DNA of 62,823 nucleotides from Clostridiales bacterium UBA1774 (GTDB lineage: Bacteria > Bacillota > Clostridia > Oscillospirales > Oscillospiraceae), in the NCBI GenBank assembly GCA_002314635.1, contig DCGQ01000034.1, forward strand, positions 1 to 62,823. The letters are read 5' to 3'. The notes under the pieces are model-generated. The model was given only the letters and a program-made list of their open reading frames with translations. It was not told where the DNA came from and searched no databases. Shown in pieces: positions 48,915 to 57,477 of the stretch. The position numbers and the translations under genes are program-made. The stretch's first letter is position 1. Each line of letters starts with the position of its first letter.

Positions 48915-49799
48915 TCACTCGATCAGCGCCGTGATGTCCTCCACGCTCAGGTCCTGCAGCGCCAGATTGAGGGCATATCCCAGCAAACGGGACAGGTCGG
49001 CGATCTGTCGGTCGATCTCCCGGGGCGTGACGATCATCTGCCGTCCCGGGTCGCCGAAATCGCCGGGCGAAGGGCATCCCAATCCGGCTTCCGCCGTCAG
49101 GTCAGCGGCCAGCGTACCGCCGTCCACCACGGTGGGAACTCCCAGTACCAGCACCGGCACACCCAGCAGCGCCCGGTTCAGCGCCTTCCGGCTGTTCCCT
49201 ACGCCGGAACCGGGAATAATGCCGGTATCCGTCAGCTGAACAGTGCGGCAGACCCGGCTGAGCCGCCGGGAGGCCAGCGCATCCACGGCAACGACCGCAG
49301 CGGGCTGCAGCCGCTCCACCGCCGCCGTCACCAGTTCGCTGCTTTCGATGCCGGTGTTGCCCAGCACATCGGTGGTCAGGGTACTGACCTTCCGCAGCAC
49401 CCGAAATTCCGGCAGCGCATCCGGAAGGTGGCGGGTGGCCAGCACATGACGAAGGGTGCGAGGGCCAAGGTCATCCGGCGTGATGGCCCGGTTTCCCAGT
49501 CCCACCACCAGTACGCCGCCCTCCCGCGGCAGCATCGTCCGCAGAAGCTGCCCCAGCAGCATGGCACAGCGCCGAAAGCCGTCCTCCTCCCGCTCCAGAA
49601 ACGGCTTCGGAAACAGGGTCAGATAGCGGCCCGCCGGTTTTCCCAGCGCCGCTTCCCCCTCTTTGGATTCGATGCGAAGCGTTTCCAGACGGCAGCCGTC
49701 GATTTCCTCCGTTTTGCCGCTGACGCCCTCCGGCAGTCCCTTTCCGCCCTGTTCCTGCCAAAGCTCCGTGGCTTCCCATGCCAGATCGGTGCGAACCAT
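48915..49799 (-). CDS. gpr: Spore germination protease GPR
   Basis: A 294-residue aspartic-type protease that degrades small acid-soluble spore proteins at germination. The start MVRTDLAWEA matches the family's propeptide region; the conserved core includes VGLGNRAITPDDLGP, AVVAVDALASR and TGIIPGSGVGN. It is made as an inactive precursor in the forespore. GGGAGGG lies before the ATG. No clear sigma-G promoter is visible. It is single-gene, convergent with ruvX. Confidence 0.94.
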   Translation of the reverse strand: MVRTDLAWEATELWQEQGGKGLPEGVSGKTEEIDGCRLETLRIESKEGEAALGKPAGRYLTLFPKPFLEREEDGFRRCAMLLGQLLRTMLPREGGVLVVGLGNRAITPDDLGPRTLRHVLATRHLPDALPEFRVLRKVSTLTTDVLGNTGIESSELVTAAVERLQPAAVVAVDALASRRLSRVCRTVQLTDTGIIPGSGVGNSRKALNRALLGVPVLVLGVPTVVDGGTLAADLTAEAGLGCPSPGDFGDPGRQMIVTPREIDRQIADLSRLLGYALNLALQDLSVEDITALIE

Positions 49800-49893
49800 G
49801 GTGCATCCCTCCCTTTTCGGTTCAGTTTTCCCGGAATGCAGGTGCGCTATTCGAATTTTCGTCTGGAAAAAGGAAAAACCCGCAAAATAGGTC

Positions 49894-49922
49894 TTGCACT
49901 TTTTTGCAAATGGTGTTATATT
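49894..49922 (+). promoter_or_regulatory. Sigma-A promoter of rpsT
   Basis: TTGCAC (49894-49899), 17-bp spacer, TATATT (49917-49922), 38 bp before the start codon. Confidence 0.85.
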
Positions 49923-49960
49923 GTCTACTCGCTGGAACTGAAATTGAGGAGGTGAGTAAT

Positions 49961-50224
49961 TTGCCCAATATTAAATCTGCGTCCAAGCGCGATGAGCTGT
50001 CCAAGCTCCAGAACGCTGCGAACAAGGCCAAGCGTACCGAGCTGAAGACCGAGCTGAAGAAGTTCGAGGTCAAGGCTGTGGAAGGCGACAAGGCTGCCGC
50101 TCAGGAAGCCTACAAAGTGGCTGTCAAGGCTGTGGATCAGGCCGTAGCCGACCATATCATCCACAAGAACAATGCGGCCCGTAAAAAGAGCAGTCTCACC
50201 AAGAAGCTGAACGCTCTGCAGTAA
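49961..50224 (+). CDS. rpsT: 30S ribosomal protein S20
   Basis: An 87-residue basic protein, MPNIKSASKR at the N terminus, that binds 16S rRNA in the small subunit. The start codon is TTG, fixed by a perfect AGGAGGTGAG seven bases upstream and by the S20 N terminus. S20 genes with a non-ATG start are well known, and weak initiation helps autoregulation in other bacteria. It has its own promoter and terminator, with proB behind it. Confidence 0.97.
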   Translation: MPNIKSASKRDELSKLQNAANKAKRTELKTELKKFEVKAVEGDKAAAQEAYKVAVKAVDQAVADHIIHKNNAARKKSSLTKKLNALQ

Positions 50225-50231
50225 GAAAATC

Positions 50232-50261
50232 CGCCCTCGACCAACCGGTCGGGGGCGTTTT
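50232..50261 (+). terminator. rpsT terminator
   Basis: CGCCCTCGACC (50232-50242) pairs with GGTCGGGGGCG (50247-50257), then four T. Some read-through into proB is likely, since proB shows no clear promoter of its own. Confidence 0.82.
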
Positions 50262-50292
50262 CGTAAAACGAGCTAGGACGGAGGTACTCACC

Positions 50293-51060
50293 ATGCGAAT
50301 CGTCATCAAGATTGGAACTTCCACCATCACCCACCCCAGCGGCTGGCTGAATGTGCGGCAGATGGAAAAGCTGACCAAGGTGCTGGCAGATATCGAAAAC
50401 GCAGGCCATCAGGTGATTCTGGTGTCCTCCGGCGCCATCGGCATGGGTGTGGGCAAGCTGCACCTGACCGCCCGCCCCACGGATATCCCCACCAAGCAGG
50501 CCGCCGCTGCCGTGGGTCAGTGCGAGCTGATGTATACCTATGACAAGCTGTTTTCCGAATACCGGCGCACCGTGGCGCAGATCCTGCTGACGGCGGAGGA
50601 CATTCAGGTTCCGGAGCGGCTGACGAATTTCCGCAACACCATGGAACGGCTGCTGGAATTTTCCGTCATCCCCATCGTCAACGAGAACGATACCGTTTCC
50701 GTGGCGGAATTCGGTATCGGCGACAACGATACCCTGTCCGCCATTGTGGCGAAAAGCGTTCAGGCCGACCTGCTGGTGCTGCTGTCGGACATTGACGGGC
50801 TTTACACCGCCAACCCCCGGAAGGATCCCAATGCCCGCAGGCTGGATGTGGTGCCGGAGCTGACGGAGGAGATTCTGGCACTGGCGGACGGCAAGGGCAG
50901 TGAGCTGGGCACCGGCGGCATGAAAACCAAGCTCCACGCCGCGCAGATGGTCACGGAGGTCGGTACGGACATGATCATCGCCAATGGCGCTGAGGTGGAA
51001 GGTCTATATGCCCTGCTGGACGGAAAGCCCTTTGGCACCCGGTTTCTCGGGAAAAAGTAA
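50293..51060 (+). CDS. proB: Glutamate 5-kinase without PUA domain
   Basis: A 255-residue amino-acid kinase making gamma-glutamyl phosphate, the first step to proline. The VIKIGTSTI start, the VSSGAIGMG loop, NENDTVS, and GTGGMKTKLHAA with the catalytic lysine region are all present. It ends right after the kinase domain; the roughly 100-residue PUA domain of the 365-residue Bacillus and E. coli enzymes is missing, without sign of truncation. CGGAGG precedes the ATG. proA lies 9 kb away. Confidence 0.94.
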   Translation: MRIVIKIGTSTITHPSGWLNVRQMEKLTKVLADIENAGHQVILVSSGAIGMGVGKLHLTARPTDIPTKQAAAAVGQCELMYTYDKLFSEYRRTVAQILLTAEDIQVPERLTNFRNTMERLLEFSVIPIVNENDTVSVAEFGIGDNDTLSAIVAKSVQADLLVLLSDIDGLYTANPRKDPNARRLDVVPELTEEILALADGKGSELGTGGMKTKLHAAQMVTEVGTDMIIANGAEVEGLYALLDGKPFGTRFLGKK

Positions 51061-51069
51061 CCTTTATAA

Positions 51070-51105
51070 CATATCCCGGGCAGCGATTGTGCTGCCCGGG
51101 ATATG
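51070..51105. terminator. Bidirectional terminator between proB and pepF
   Basis: CATATCCCGGGCAGC (51070-51084) pairs exactly with 51091-51105 around a GATTGT loop. A 15-bp perfect stem, but only short T-runs. Confidence 0.82.
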
Positions 51106-51111
51106 TTGTTC

Positions 51112-52908
51112 TTACAGCTTTTCCATTTCGCTGACCAGCTCGTCAAAGAGTTTCAGTGCGCTTTCCACGGGGGCGGGGGTGGACATATCCACACCGGCGA
51201 TTTTCAGAAGGCTGATGGGGTCGGTGGAACAGCCGCCGGACAGGAAGCGCTTGTAGTCCTTCACGGCGTTCTCCCCTTCGGTAAGGATCCGTTCCGCGAT
51301 GGCCACGGCAGCGGAGAAGCCGGTGGCATACTGGAATACATAATAATTATAGAAGAAGTGGGGGATCCGCGCCCATTCCAGCGCGATGCCGTCATCGGAA
51401 ACCATGTCGGGGCCGAAATACGCCTTGTTCAGCGCCAGATACTTTTCGCTGAGAGCATCGGCGGTGAGGGCCTGACCGGATTCCGCCATTCTGCCCATCT
51501 CCAGCTCAAACTCGGCAAACATGGTCTGGCGGTAGACGGTGCCCTTGAACTGATCCATGAAGTGGTTCAGCAGATAGGCCCGCTGCTTTTTATCCGTGGT
51601 CTTGTTCAGCAGCCAGCGCACCAGCAGCACCTCGTTCACGGTGGAGGCCACCTCGGCCACGAAGATCACATAGTCGGAGGTGCTGACCGGCTGGTTCTGG
51701 CAGCTGAGATAGCTGTGGAGGGAGTGGCCCATCTCGTGTGCCAGCGTGAACATGCTGTCCAGATTCTCCTTGTAGTTCAGCAGAACATAGGGGTGCGGGC
51801 GGCCCAGACCGGAGGAATAAGCGCCGCCCCGCTTGCCCTCGTTCTCATAGATGTCGATCCAGCGGTTTTCAAAGCCTTCCCGCAGGATGGCAAGGTAATC
51901 CTCGCCCAGAACAGCCAGTGCTTCCAGCACCGTTTCCTTTGCCTGCTCGAAGGGGATCTCCACGGCTGCATCGGTGACGATGGGGGTATACACATCATAC
52001 ATGTGCAGCTCATCCACGCCCAGCAGCTTCTTACGCAGGGCCACATAGCGGTACATGGGGCCGAAATTCTGATGGACGGCCTCGATCAGATTCGTATACA
52101 CCTGCTCCGGCACCTCGCGGCCGAACAGGGCGGCCTCCAGCGTGGTCTTGTAGTGCCGCGCATCGGCGAAGAAGCGCAGCTGCTTGAACTGCCCGTCCAG
52201 CGCGGCGGCTACCGTATTCCGGTACTGGCTCAGCTTATTGTAATAAGTCTCGAATACGGTCTTTCGGAAGTCCCGGTCGGCGCTTTCCAGATAGGGTACC
52301 AGCGTGCCGGAGGTCAGCTTCCGGGTCTTTCCGCTGCCGTCGGTCACATCCGGGAAGCACATATCCGCATCCCGCAAGGCGGAACCGATGTTATCCGCCG
52401 TGTCGGCCATTTCACCGGCAGCGGCCAGCAGCGCTTCGCATTCGGGACTGAGGATGTGTTCCTTTTTCCGGCGCAGCAGGTACAGGCTGCGGCGATACTC
52501 CTCCAGACCGGGCTGCTCCTTTATGAAGCCTTCCAGCGTCTCATCGGAGATGGCCATGATCTCAGGGGCGGCAAAGGCTCCGGCAGCGGACAGGGCCACT
52601 GCGGTACGCATAGCCTTGCTCTTCATATCCAGATAGTGGGCATTGGTGGTATCCTCGTCGCTGTGGCAGCTGGCATAGCCGTACAGTGCGTTCAGCCGCA
52701 GTCCGGTTTCATCGTCCTCTTTGAAGAAGCGCAGCAGGGTTTCGGCGCTGCTGCCCAGCTTGCCCTGATAGGCGGCGATCTTCTCCGGCAGGGCGGACAG
52801 GGCCTCATACTCCTGCTGCCATGCCTCCTCACTGGCAAAAATGTGGCTCAGATCCCATGTCTGCTCCACCGGAACCTGACTGCGCTTGGGAATCATACGT
52901 TCAGACAT
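51112..52908 (-). CDS. pepF: Oligoendopeptidase F
   Basis: A 598-residue M3 metallopeptidase cutting oligopeptides of roughly 7-17 residues in the cytoplasm. The zinc motif HEMGH lies at residues 391-395, with the third ligand in the following EVASTVNE stretch. The ATG at 52908 is used because GGAGGAA lies 6-8 nt upstream; a more distal ATG is part of that ribosome site. It is last of a ymdB/SbcD-like/SbcC-like/pepF operon. Confidence 0.94.
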   Translation of the reverse strand: MSERMIPKRSQVPVEQTWDLSHIFASEEAWQQEYEALSALPEKIAAYQGKLGSSAETLLRFFKEDDETGLRLNALYGYASCHSDEDTTNAHYLDMKSKAMRTAVALSAAGAFAAPEIMAISDETLEGFIKEQPGLEEYRRSLYLLRRKKEHILSPECEALLAAAGEMADTADNIGSALRDADMCFPDVTDGSGKTRKLTSGTLVPYLESADRDFRKTVFETYYNKLSQYRNTVAAALDGQFKQLRFFADARHYKTTLEAALFGREVPEQVYTNLIEAVHQNFGPMYRYVALRKKLLGVDELHMYDVYTPIVTDAAVEIPFEQAKETVLEALAVLGEDYLAILREGFENRWIDIYENEGKRGGAYSSGLGRPHPYVLLNYKENLDSMFTLAHEMGHSLHSYLSCQNQPVSTSDYVIFVAEVASTVNEVLLVRWLLNKTTDKKQRAYLLNHFMDQFKGTVYRQTMFAEFELEMGRMAESGQALTADALSEKYLALNKAYFGPDMVSDDGIALEWARIPHFFYNYYVFQYATGFSAAVAIAERILTEGENAVKDYKRFLSGGCSTDPISLLKIAGVDMSTPAPVESALKLFDELVSEMEKL

Positions 52909-52931
52909 TGTTTCTTCCTCCATAACAGTTT

Positions 52932-54989
52932 TTATATCCGATCAGATGATAATAATTCTTCATTCAGCTCCCGCAGCAGCCGGTTTTCCCGGCTCTGGCA
53001 GGTAAACAGCAGGATCTGGCGCTGCCGCCCCAGCTCCTGCAGCAGACGCAGGGTGTTTTTCGCCCGCGCATCGTCAAAGCTCACCAGCACATCGTCCAGC
53101 ACCAGCGGGCACGGTTCGTCCCCGGGCAGCACCAGCTCGCTGAGAGCCAACCGCACCGCCAGATACACCTGATTCCGTGCGCCCTGGCTCAGATATTCCA
53201 GTTCCCGGGGCGTAATCTCCTCCGGGCGATGCACGGTGAAATGCAGTTCCCGGTCAAAATACACCTTGTCATACCGGCTGTCGGTCATGCCTCGCAGCAG
53301 CTCCGCCGCCCTGCGGCTCACCAGCGGGGAGACCTGCGCCTCCATCCGGGCATGGGCGGTTTCCATGACCTCGGCAGCCAGTTCCAGCGCCGCATACTCC
53401 CCTGTCAGTCCTGCGATCTTCTCCTGCAGGGTCTTCTGCCGGGTGGAAAGCACCAGCGGGTCGCCCAGATGGGCATAGCTGCCCTCCTCGTAGGCGATGG
53501 CCTGCACCGTTTTCTCCAGCTCCGCCCGGGTTTCGGTCATCCGTGCTTCCGCTTCGGCGCGGCTCATGCGAGTATCGCCGGTGAGCGCGTCATCCGCCGA
53601 AGGGGGCAGCGCCGGAGGCAGCAGCCGATCCGCCAGCTCCCACGCCTGCCGCTCGGTCAGCACAGCTTCCCGGCACGCGGAAAGCCGCGCCTCCGCCCAT
53701 ATGCGAAGCTCCGCCCCGCTTCTATCGTCCTTGCCGCCCAGCGCATTTCGACACGCAGCCAGCTCCCGCGCTGCCGCGTCCCGCCGGGCATTCATCGCCG
53801 CAAGGTCCTGCTCCGCCTCCGCCAGCTCCGTCTCCGCCTGACGGAGCGCGGCATTCCGCAGCCGCCGTTTCCTGCTTTGGGTCAGCAGCACACCGGCGCT
53901 GAGCAGCAGGAGACCTATAAGGGGCACCAGCCAACGCAGCAGCCGCGGCACTGCCGGGATCCCGGCAAACAGTCCCAGACACGCGCACACCGGCAAACAG
54001 AGACGCCAGACGCCGGGTCGTTTCTCCGGGGAACGCAGCGCCTCCAGCACGGTCTGCCGCCGCTGCCGCCGCTCCGCCCCGGCTGCCGCCGCTGCTTCGG
54101 CAGCTTCCAGCGCCGTATCCGCCTCCGAAAGCCGCCGCAGCGCATCCGGGGTGAACCGGGCGGTCTCCCGCTCCAGTGCCCTTCTCCGTTCCGCCGCAGC
54201 CTCCGCCCGTTCACAGGCGGCCCGGTGGTTTTCCTCCGCCAGCAGACGGCTTTCCAGCCGCTGATCCCGGTTGTGGCGGCGAAGCTCCGTTTCCAGCTCC
54301 GTCAGCTGCGCGGTCAGCCGGTTTTTCTCCTCGTAAAGCCGGGCAATCCGGCTGTTCTTTTCCTCCAGCTCCCGCAGCGCATCCCGGACGGCCTGCAGCT
54401 CCGCTTCCGCGGCAGGCAGCTCTCCGGTATTCCGATAGCGGCGCTTGTGCTGCCAGCGGCGAAGCCGCTGATCCACTTCGCTCCATGCGCTCTCCTCCTC
54501 GCCGGAGGACACCAGATTCAGGATCCGCCGTTCCAGCTGGGCGTCCGCGTCCACGGTCAGCTCGGTGCCGCTGATAAAGGCGGAGCGGCGGTAGACAGAT
54601 TCGCTGACGCCCAGCAGCGTTTCCCCGGGTGCGGGGCCGCAGAGCGCCGGGATCCGTTCCCCGGTGCCGCTGAGCACTGCCGCCGCTTCGCCCATGGGCC
54701 GCCCACCGCCGGGAGAGACCCGGCGCAGGGTGACGCTTTCGCCCTGCCGGATAAGCTCCAGCTCTCCCGCCATGGCCGCGCCGGACCATGGCTGATACCG
54801 CTGCCGGTCAGGCAGCTCGGCGCCTTTGACGCGGCCGGTTTTGATCCCGTAGAGCATGGCGCGGATCAGCGCCGCCCATGTGGATTTTCCGGTTTCATTG
54901 GGTGCTTCCAGAATGTTCAGACCCGGATACAGGGTAAGCTCCGCCTGTTCCAGACGGCCGAAGCTGGCGCAAAGATGTGTAAATTCCAT
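52932..54989 (-). CDS. SbcC/YhaN-like AAA ATPase with coiled coils
   Basis: A 685-residue SMC-type ATPase. The Walker A APNETGKST is near residue 33 and the C-terminal ABC signature YLSQGARNQVYLAVRLAL with Walker B LVLDDVLVSFDD is near residue 615. Between them lie long Ala/Glu/Arg coiled coils broken near residue 335-365 by two hydrophobic segments, which suggests a membrane-anchored form like YhaN rather than soluble SbcC. With the SbcD-like neighbour it should form a nuclease complex on DNA ends. The ATG overlaps the neighbour's stop (TGATG). Confidence 0.87.
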   Translation of the reverse strand: MEFTHLCASFGRLEQAELTLYPGLNILEAPNETGKSTWAALIRAMLYGIKTGRVKGAELPDRQRYQPWSGAAMAGELELIRQGESVTLRRVSPGGGRPMGEAAAVLSGTGERIPALCGPAPGETLLGVSESVYRRSAFISGTELTVDADAQLERRILNLVSSGEEESAWSEVDQRLRRWQHKRRYRNTGELPAAEAELQAVRDALRELEEKNSRIARLYEEKNRLTAQLTELETELRRHNRDQRLESRLLAEENHRAACERAEAAAERRRALERETARFTPDALRRLSEADTALEAAEAAAAAGAERRQRRQTVLEALRSPEKRPGVWRLCLPVCACLGLFAGIPAVPRLLRWLVPLIGLLLLSAGVLLTQSRKRRLRNAALRQAETELAEAEQDLAAMNARRDAAARELAACRNALGGKDDRSGAELRIWAEARLSACREAVLTERQAWELADRLLPPALPPSADDALTGDTRMSRAEAEARMTETRAELEKTVQAIAYEEGSYAHLGDPLVLSTRQKTLQEKIAGLTGEYAALELAAEVMETAHARMEAQVSPLVSRRAAELLRGMTDSRYDKVYFDRELHFTVHRPEEITPRELEYLSQGARNQVYLAVRLALSELVLPGDEPCPLVLDDVLVSFDDARAKNTLRLLQELGRQRQILLFTCQSRENRLLRELNEELLSSDRI

Positions 54990-56071
54990 CACAGCGCCTC
55001 CCGGTTTTCCAGTGCCGCCAGTCCGAACCGAACCGCCAGCAGCAGCCGCTCCCGCTGCGCCGGGTCTGCCGCCAGCTCATACCGCTCCCGCATCAGCCGC
55101 AGGAAGCCGCCCCGCAGGGTGTCCTCCTCTGCGCCTGCCCACAGTTGCGCCGGTGCTTTCGTTTCGTCCGCAAGGGTCAGCGCGAAGCAGCGCCGCTGCA
55201 GCGCTGACCGCAGCGCCTCCATGTCCGGCTTTTCCGCTTCGCCGCAAAGGGTCATGCGGAGGATATCCCCCTCGCAGTCTTCCGGAAGCGCTTCCGTCAC
55301 GGCGGTCAGCGGCTCCCGCTCCCCGGTCAGCTCCACCCGCAGCTCCCAATAGCGGCGGGACGGCAGGGATTGAAACTCTGTCCGGCAGCCTTCCTCATCC
55401 AGCCACACATGGAGGCAGCCCTTGTCCCCGGTCTCATCAAAGCCGCGCCCCATCAGGCAGCCGGGGTACTGCCAGTAAGTATCCCCGGATTTTCGCAGCT
55501 CACTCCGGGTATGCACATGACCCAGCGCCAGATAATGAAGTCCGCTGTCCCGGATTTCCTGCTCCGTAATGGGGTTATACACGCTGCCCGGGTCGTTCAC
55601 CTTGCCGTGCAGCACCATCAGCTGCAGTCCCCCGTCCCGGGGCGCGGAAAAGCCCCGCAGCAGAGGCCGGGACTGCCGCTCCTGAAAGGCAGCGCCCCAG
55701 ACGGTGCAGCCAAGCTGCGGCAGCACCCAAGGCTCCGGCACACCGCTGCGGAACAGATGCACCCGCTCCGGCAGACGCATCCGCCGCCACGGACTTTCCG
55801 GGGAATAGAAATCATGGTTGCCGGGAGACAGGAAGGCGGGACAGGGCAGCTTCTCAAAAAAGCTTTCCAACGCCTCCGCCGTTTCCCGGTAGCAGAAGCG
55901 GGAATCCAGCAGGTCGCCGGAAAACAGGCACAGATCTGCCCCCTCCGCTTCCTCCAGCAGCAGCTCCAGAAGCTGCCGCTGCTCCTTCCGCCGCTGGGCC
56001 GCCTGCTCCCCGCTCAGTCCCGCGAAAGGGGTATCCAGATGGAAATCCCCTGCGTGCAGGATATGCAGCAT
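54989..56071 (-). CDS. SbcD/YhaO-like DNA repair metallophosphoesterase
   Basis: A 360-residue calcineurin-like phosphoesterase. The metal motifs are ILHAGDFHLD at the N terminus, FSGDLLD near residue 50, SPGNHDFY near residue 84 and ALGHVHTRSE near residue 185. It pairs with the following SbcC/YhaN-like ATPase as nuclease subunit. The ATG overlaps the ymdB stop (TGATG) and has GGAGG 6 nt upstream. An upstream GTG is less likely. Confidence 0.9.
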   Translation of the reverse strand: MLHILHAGDFHLDTPFAGLSGEQAAQRRKEQRQLLELLLEEAEGADLCLFSGDLLDSRFCYRETAEALESFFEKLPCPAFLSPGNHDFYSPESPWRRMRLPERVHLFRSGVPEPWVLPQLGCTVWGAAFQERQSRPLLRGFSAPRDGGLQLMVLHGKVNDPGSVYNPITEQEIRDSGLHYLALGHVHTRSELRKSGDTYWQYPGCLMGRGFDETGDKGCLHVWLDEEGCRTEFQSLPSRRYWELRVELTGEREPLTAVTEALPEDCEGDILRMTLCGEAEKPDMEALRSALQRRCFALTLADETKAPAQLWAGAEEDTLRGGFLRLMRERYELAADPAQRERLLLAVRFGLAALENREAL

Positions 56072-56853
56072 CACTTGCCTCCCGCTTCTTCCAGCCGAAG
56101 CGGCTGCACGGCCGTGCAGCGCCCGGTCTTTTCGTCAATGGTAAACACCGCGCCCTCCAGCTTCCGGGGACCAGGGGCGGTTTTGAAATTCTGCCGGGGG
56201 TCGCCCCGGAACATGGAGATGCTCTGCTGCGGCTCCACGCCCAGCACGGAGTATTTCGGCCCGGTCATGCCCAGATCGGTAAGATAGCCGGTGCCATTGG
56301 GCAGCACCATCCCGTCCGAGGTCTGCACATGGGTGTGGGTGCCCCAAAGAGCGCTGACCTTCCCGTCCAGATGATAGGCCATGGCCAGCTTTTCGCTGGT
56401 GGCCTCCGCGTGAAAATCCACCAGCGTCAGTCTGCACGGATGGTTTTTCAGATGCTTTTCCACCATCAGAAACGGGTTGTCCGGCCCGAAATCCAGATTG
56501 CAGCGGCCGATCAGATTGATGACCTGCACGGTGCCGAAGCGGGTCTCGTATTCGCCCCAACCCTGCCCGGGACTCTGGGGCGCAAAGTTCATGGGGCGCA
56601 GGATCCGGGGATTGTCCTCCAGCTCCTCGAAAATCTCCTGACGGCGGAAGGCATGGTTTCCCAGCGTGATCACATCCGCCCCCGCGTCCAGAAGCTCGCC
56701 CGCCTGCCGCCCGGTGATGCCGGTGCCGCAGGCATTCTCCCCGTTGACCGCAATGAAGTCCGCCCCAGTCTCCTTCCGGAGGGCGCGGATCCTGCTCACA
56801 AACCAGCTGAGTCCCGCTTCTCCCACAATATCGCCTACCGCAAGCACCTTCAT
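56071..56853 (-). CDS. ymdB: YmdB family metallophosphoesterase (TIGR00282)
   Basis: A 260-residue phosphodiesterase. The metal motifs are VGDIVGEAG at the N terminus, NGENACGTGI near residue 37, TLGNHAFR near residue 63, and WGTHTHVQTSD near residue 170. YmdB of Bacillus hydrolyses 2',3'-cyclic nucleotides and affects biofilm and motility gene expression. It usually lies next to rny, but here it begins an operon with DNA repair genes. The ATG at 56853 fits the conserved MKVLAVGDIVG start. A TATAAT at 56894-56889 is a likely -10 with no good -35. Confidence 0.92.
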   Translation of the reverse strand: MKVLAVGDIVGEAGLSWFVSRIRALRKETGADFIAVNGENACGTGITGRQAGELLDAGADVITLGNHAFRRQEIFEELEDNPRILRPMNFAPQSPGQGWGEYETRFGTVQVINLIGRCNLDFGPDNPFLMVEKHLKNHPCRLTLVDFHAEATSEKLAMAYHLDGKVSALWGTHTHVQTSDGMVLPNGTGYLTDLGMTGPKYSVLGVEPQQSISMFRGDPRQNFKTAPGPRKLEGAVFTIDEKTGRCTAVQPLRLEEAGGK

Positions 56854-56928
56854 CCCGGTTATTCCCCGCTTTCCCATGATTTTTTGTTATTATAGCATAG
56901 TTCCGTCATAAAAAAAGGAAAATTTCTA

Positions 56929-56957
56929 TTTACAAGAAAAAAACTCTGTGGTACAAT
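56929..56957 (+). promoter_or_regulatory. Sigma-A promoter of rpsO
   Basis: TTTACA (56929-56934), 17-bp spacer, TACAAT (56952-56957), giving a leader of about 100 nt. Confidence 0.82.
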
Positions 56958-56988
56958 GACATGCTCATTGAAGCTCGCCCCTCTACCT

Positions 56989-57022
56989 GGTCATGGGATA
57001 TGGAGCCTTTCCCGCCATGACC
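56989..57022 (+). promoter_or_regulatory. Hairpin in the rpsO leader, candidate S15 autoregulatory site
   Basis: GGTCATGG (56989-56996) pairs exactly with CCATGACC (57015-57022) about 40 nt before the rpsO start. S15 represses its own mRNA through structured leaders in several bacteria; the structures differ between groups. Binding here is inferred. Confidence 0.45.
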
Positions 57023-57062
57023 CAGTTCTGCGGGTAATATTTGGAAAGGAAGTGCTTTTGCC

Positions 57063-57329
57063 ATGATGCAGAAAGCCGAAAAGACCCAGATCATCGAAGC
57101 CAACCGCGCCCACGAGACCGATACCGGTTCCCCCGAGGTTCAGATCGCCATTCTCTCCGCCCGGATCAACAACCTGACCGAGCATCTGAAGGCTCATCCG
57201 AAGGACAACCACTCCCGCCGCGGCCTGTTCAAAATGATCGGCGCCCGCCGCAGCCTGCTGGACTATCTGGCCAAGAAGGACATCGAGCGTTATCGTGCCT
57301 GCATTGCCAAGCTGGGCATCCGCAAGTAA
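57063..57329 (+). CDS. rpsO: 30S ribosomal protein S15
   Basis: An 88-residue protein with the S15 signature (TGSPEVQIAILSARINNLTEHLK, then HSRRGLFKMIGARRSLLDYL). It binds the central domain of 16S rRNA. AAAGGAAG lies upstream of two adjacent ATG codons and the first is reported. It precedes pnp, the common bacterial order, and is separated from it by three terminator-like hairpins. Confidence 0.97.
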   Translation: MMQKAEKTQIIEANRAHETDTGSPEVQIAILSARINNLTEHLKAHPKDNHSRRGLFKMIGARRSLLDYLAKKDIERYRACIAKLGIRK

Positions 57330-57340
57330 GTTTAAACCAA

Positions 57341-57363
57341 GGGCTGCCCAATGTGGGCAGCCC
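57341..57363 (+). terminator. rpsO terminator or attenuator
   Basis: GGGCTGCCC (57341-57349) pairs exactly with GGGCAGCCC (57355-57363). The T-run that follows is poor (TGCAAATTT). Confidence 0.7.
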
Positions 57364-57381
57364 TGCAAATTTAATGACGGC

Positions 57382-57398
57382 GGAGCTTCTCCTTTTTT
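57382..57398 (+). terminator. Small hairpin with T-run in the pnp leader
   Basis: GGAG-CTT-CTCC followed by six T. Short stem, so weak on its own. Confidence 0.45.
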
Positions 57399-57413
57399 AG
57401 CAGTTGAAAAAGC

Positions 57414-57435
57414 GCCGGAGCTTCCGGCATTTTTT
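57414..57435 (+). terminator. Hairpin with T-run just upstream of pnp
   Basis: GCCGGA-GCT-TCCGGC (57414-57428) followed by ATTTTTT, 43 nt before the pnp start. Its position suggests attenuation of pnp or processing, rather than end of an operon. Confidence 0.6.
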
Positions 57436-57477
57436 CAAGTGCTAAAGAGCGGGAGCCGCCGTGGAAAGGAAAAAAAT

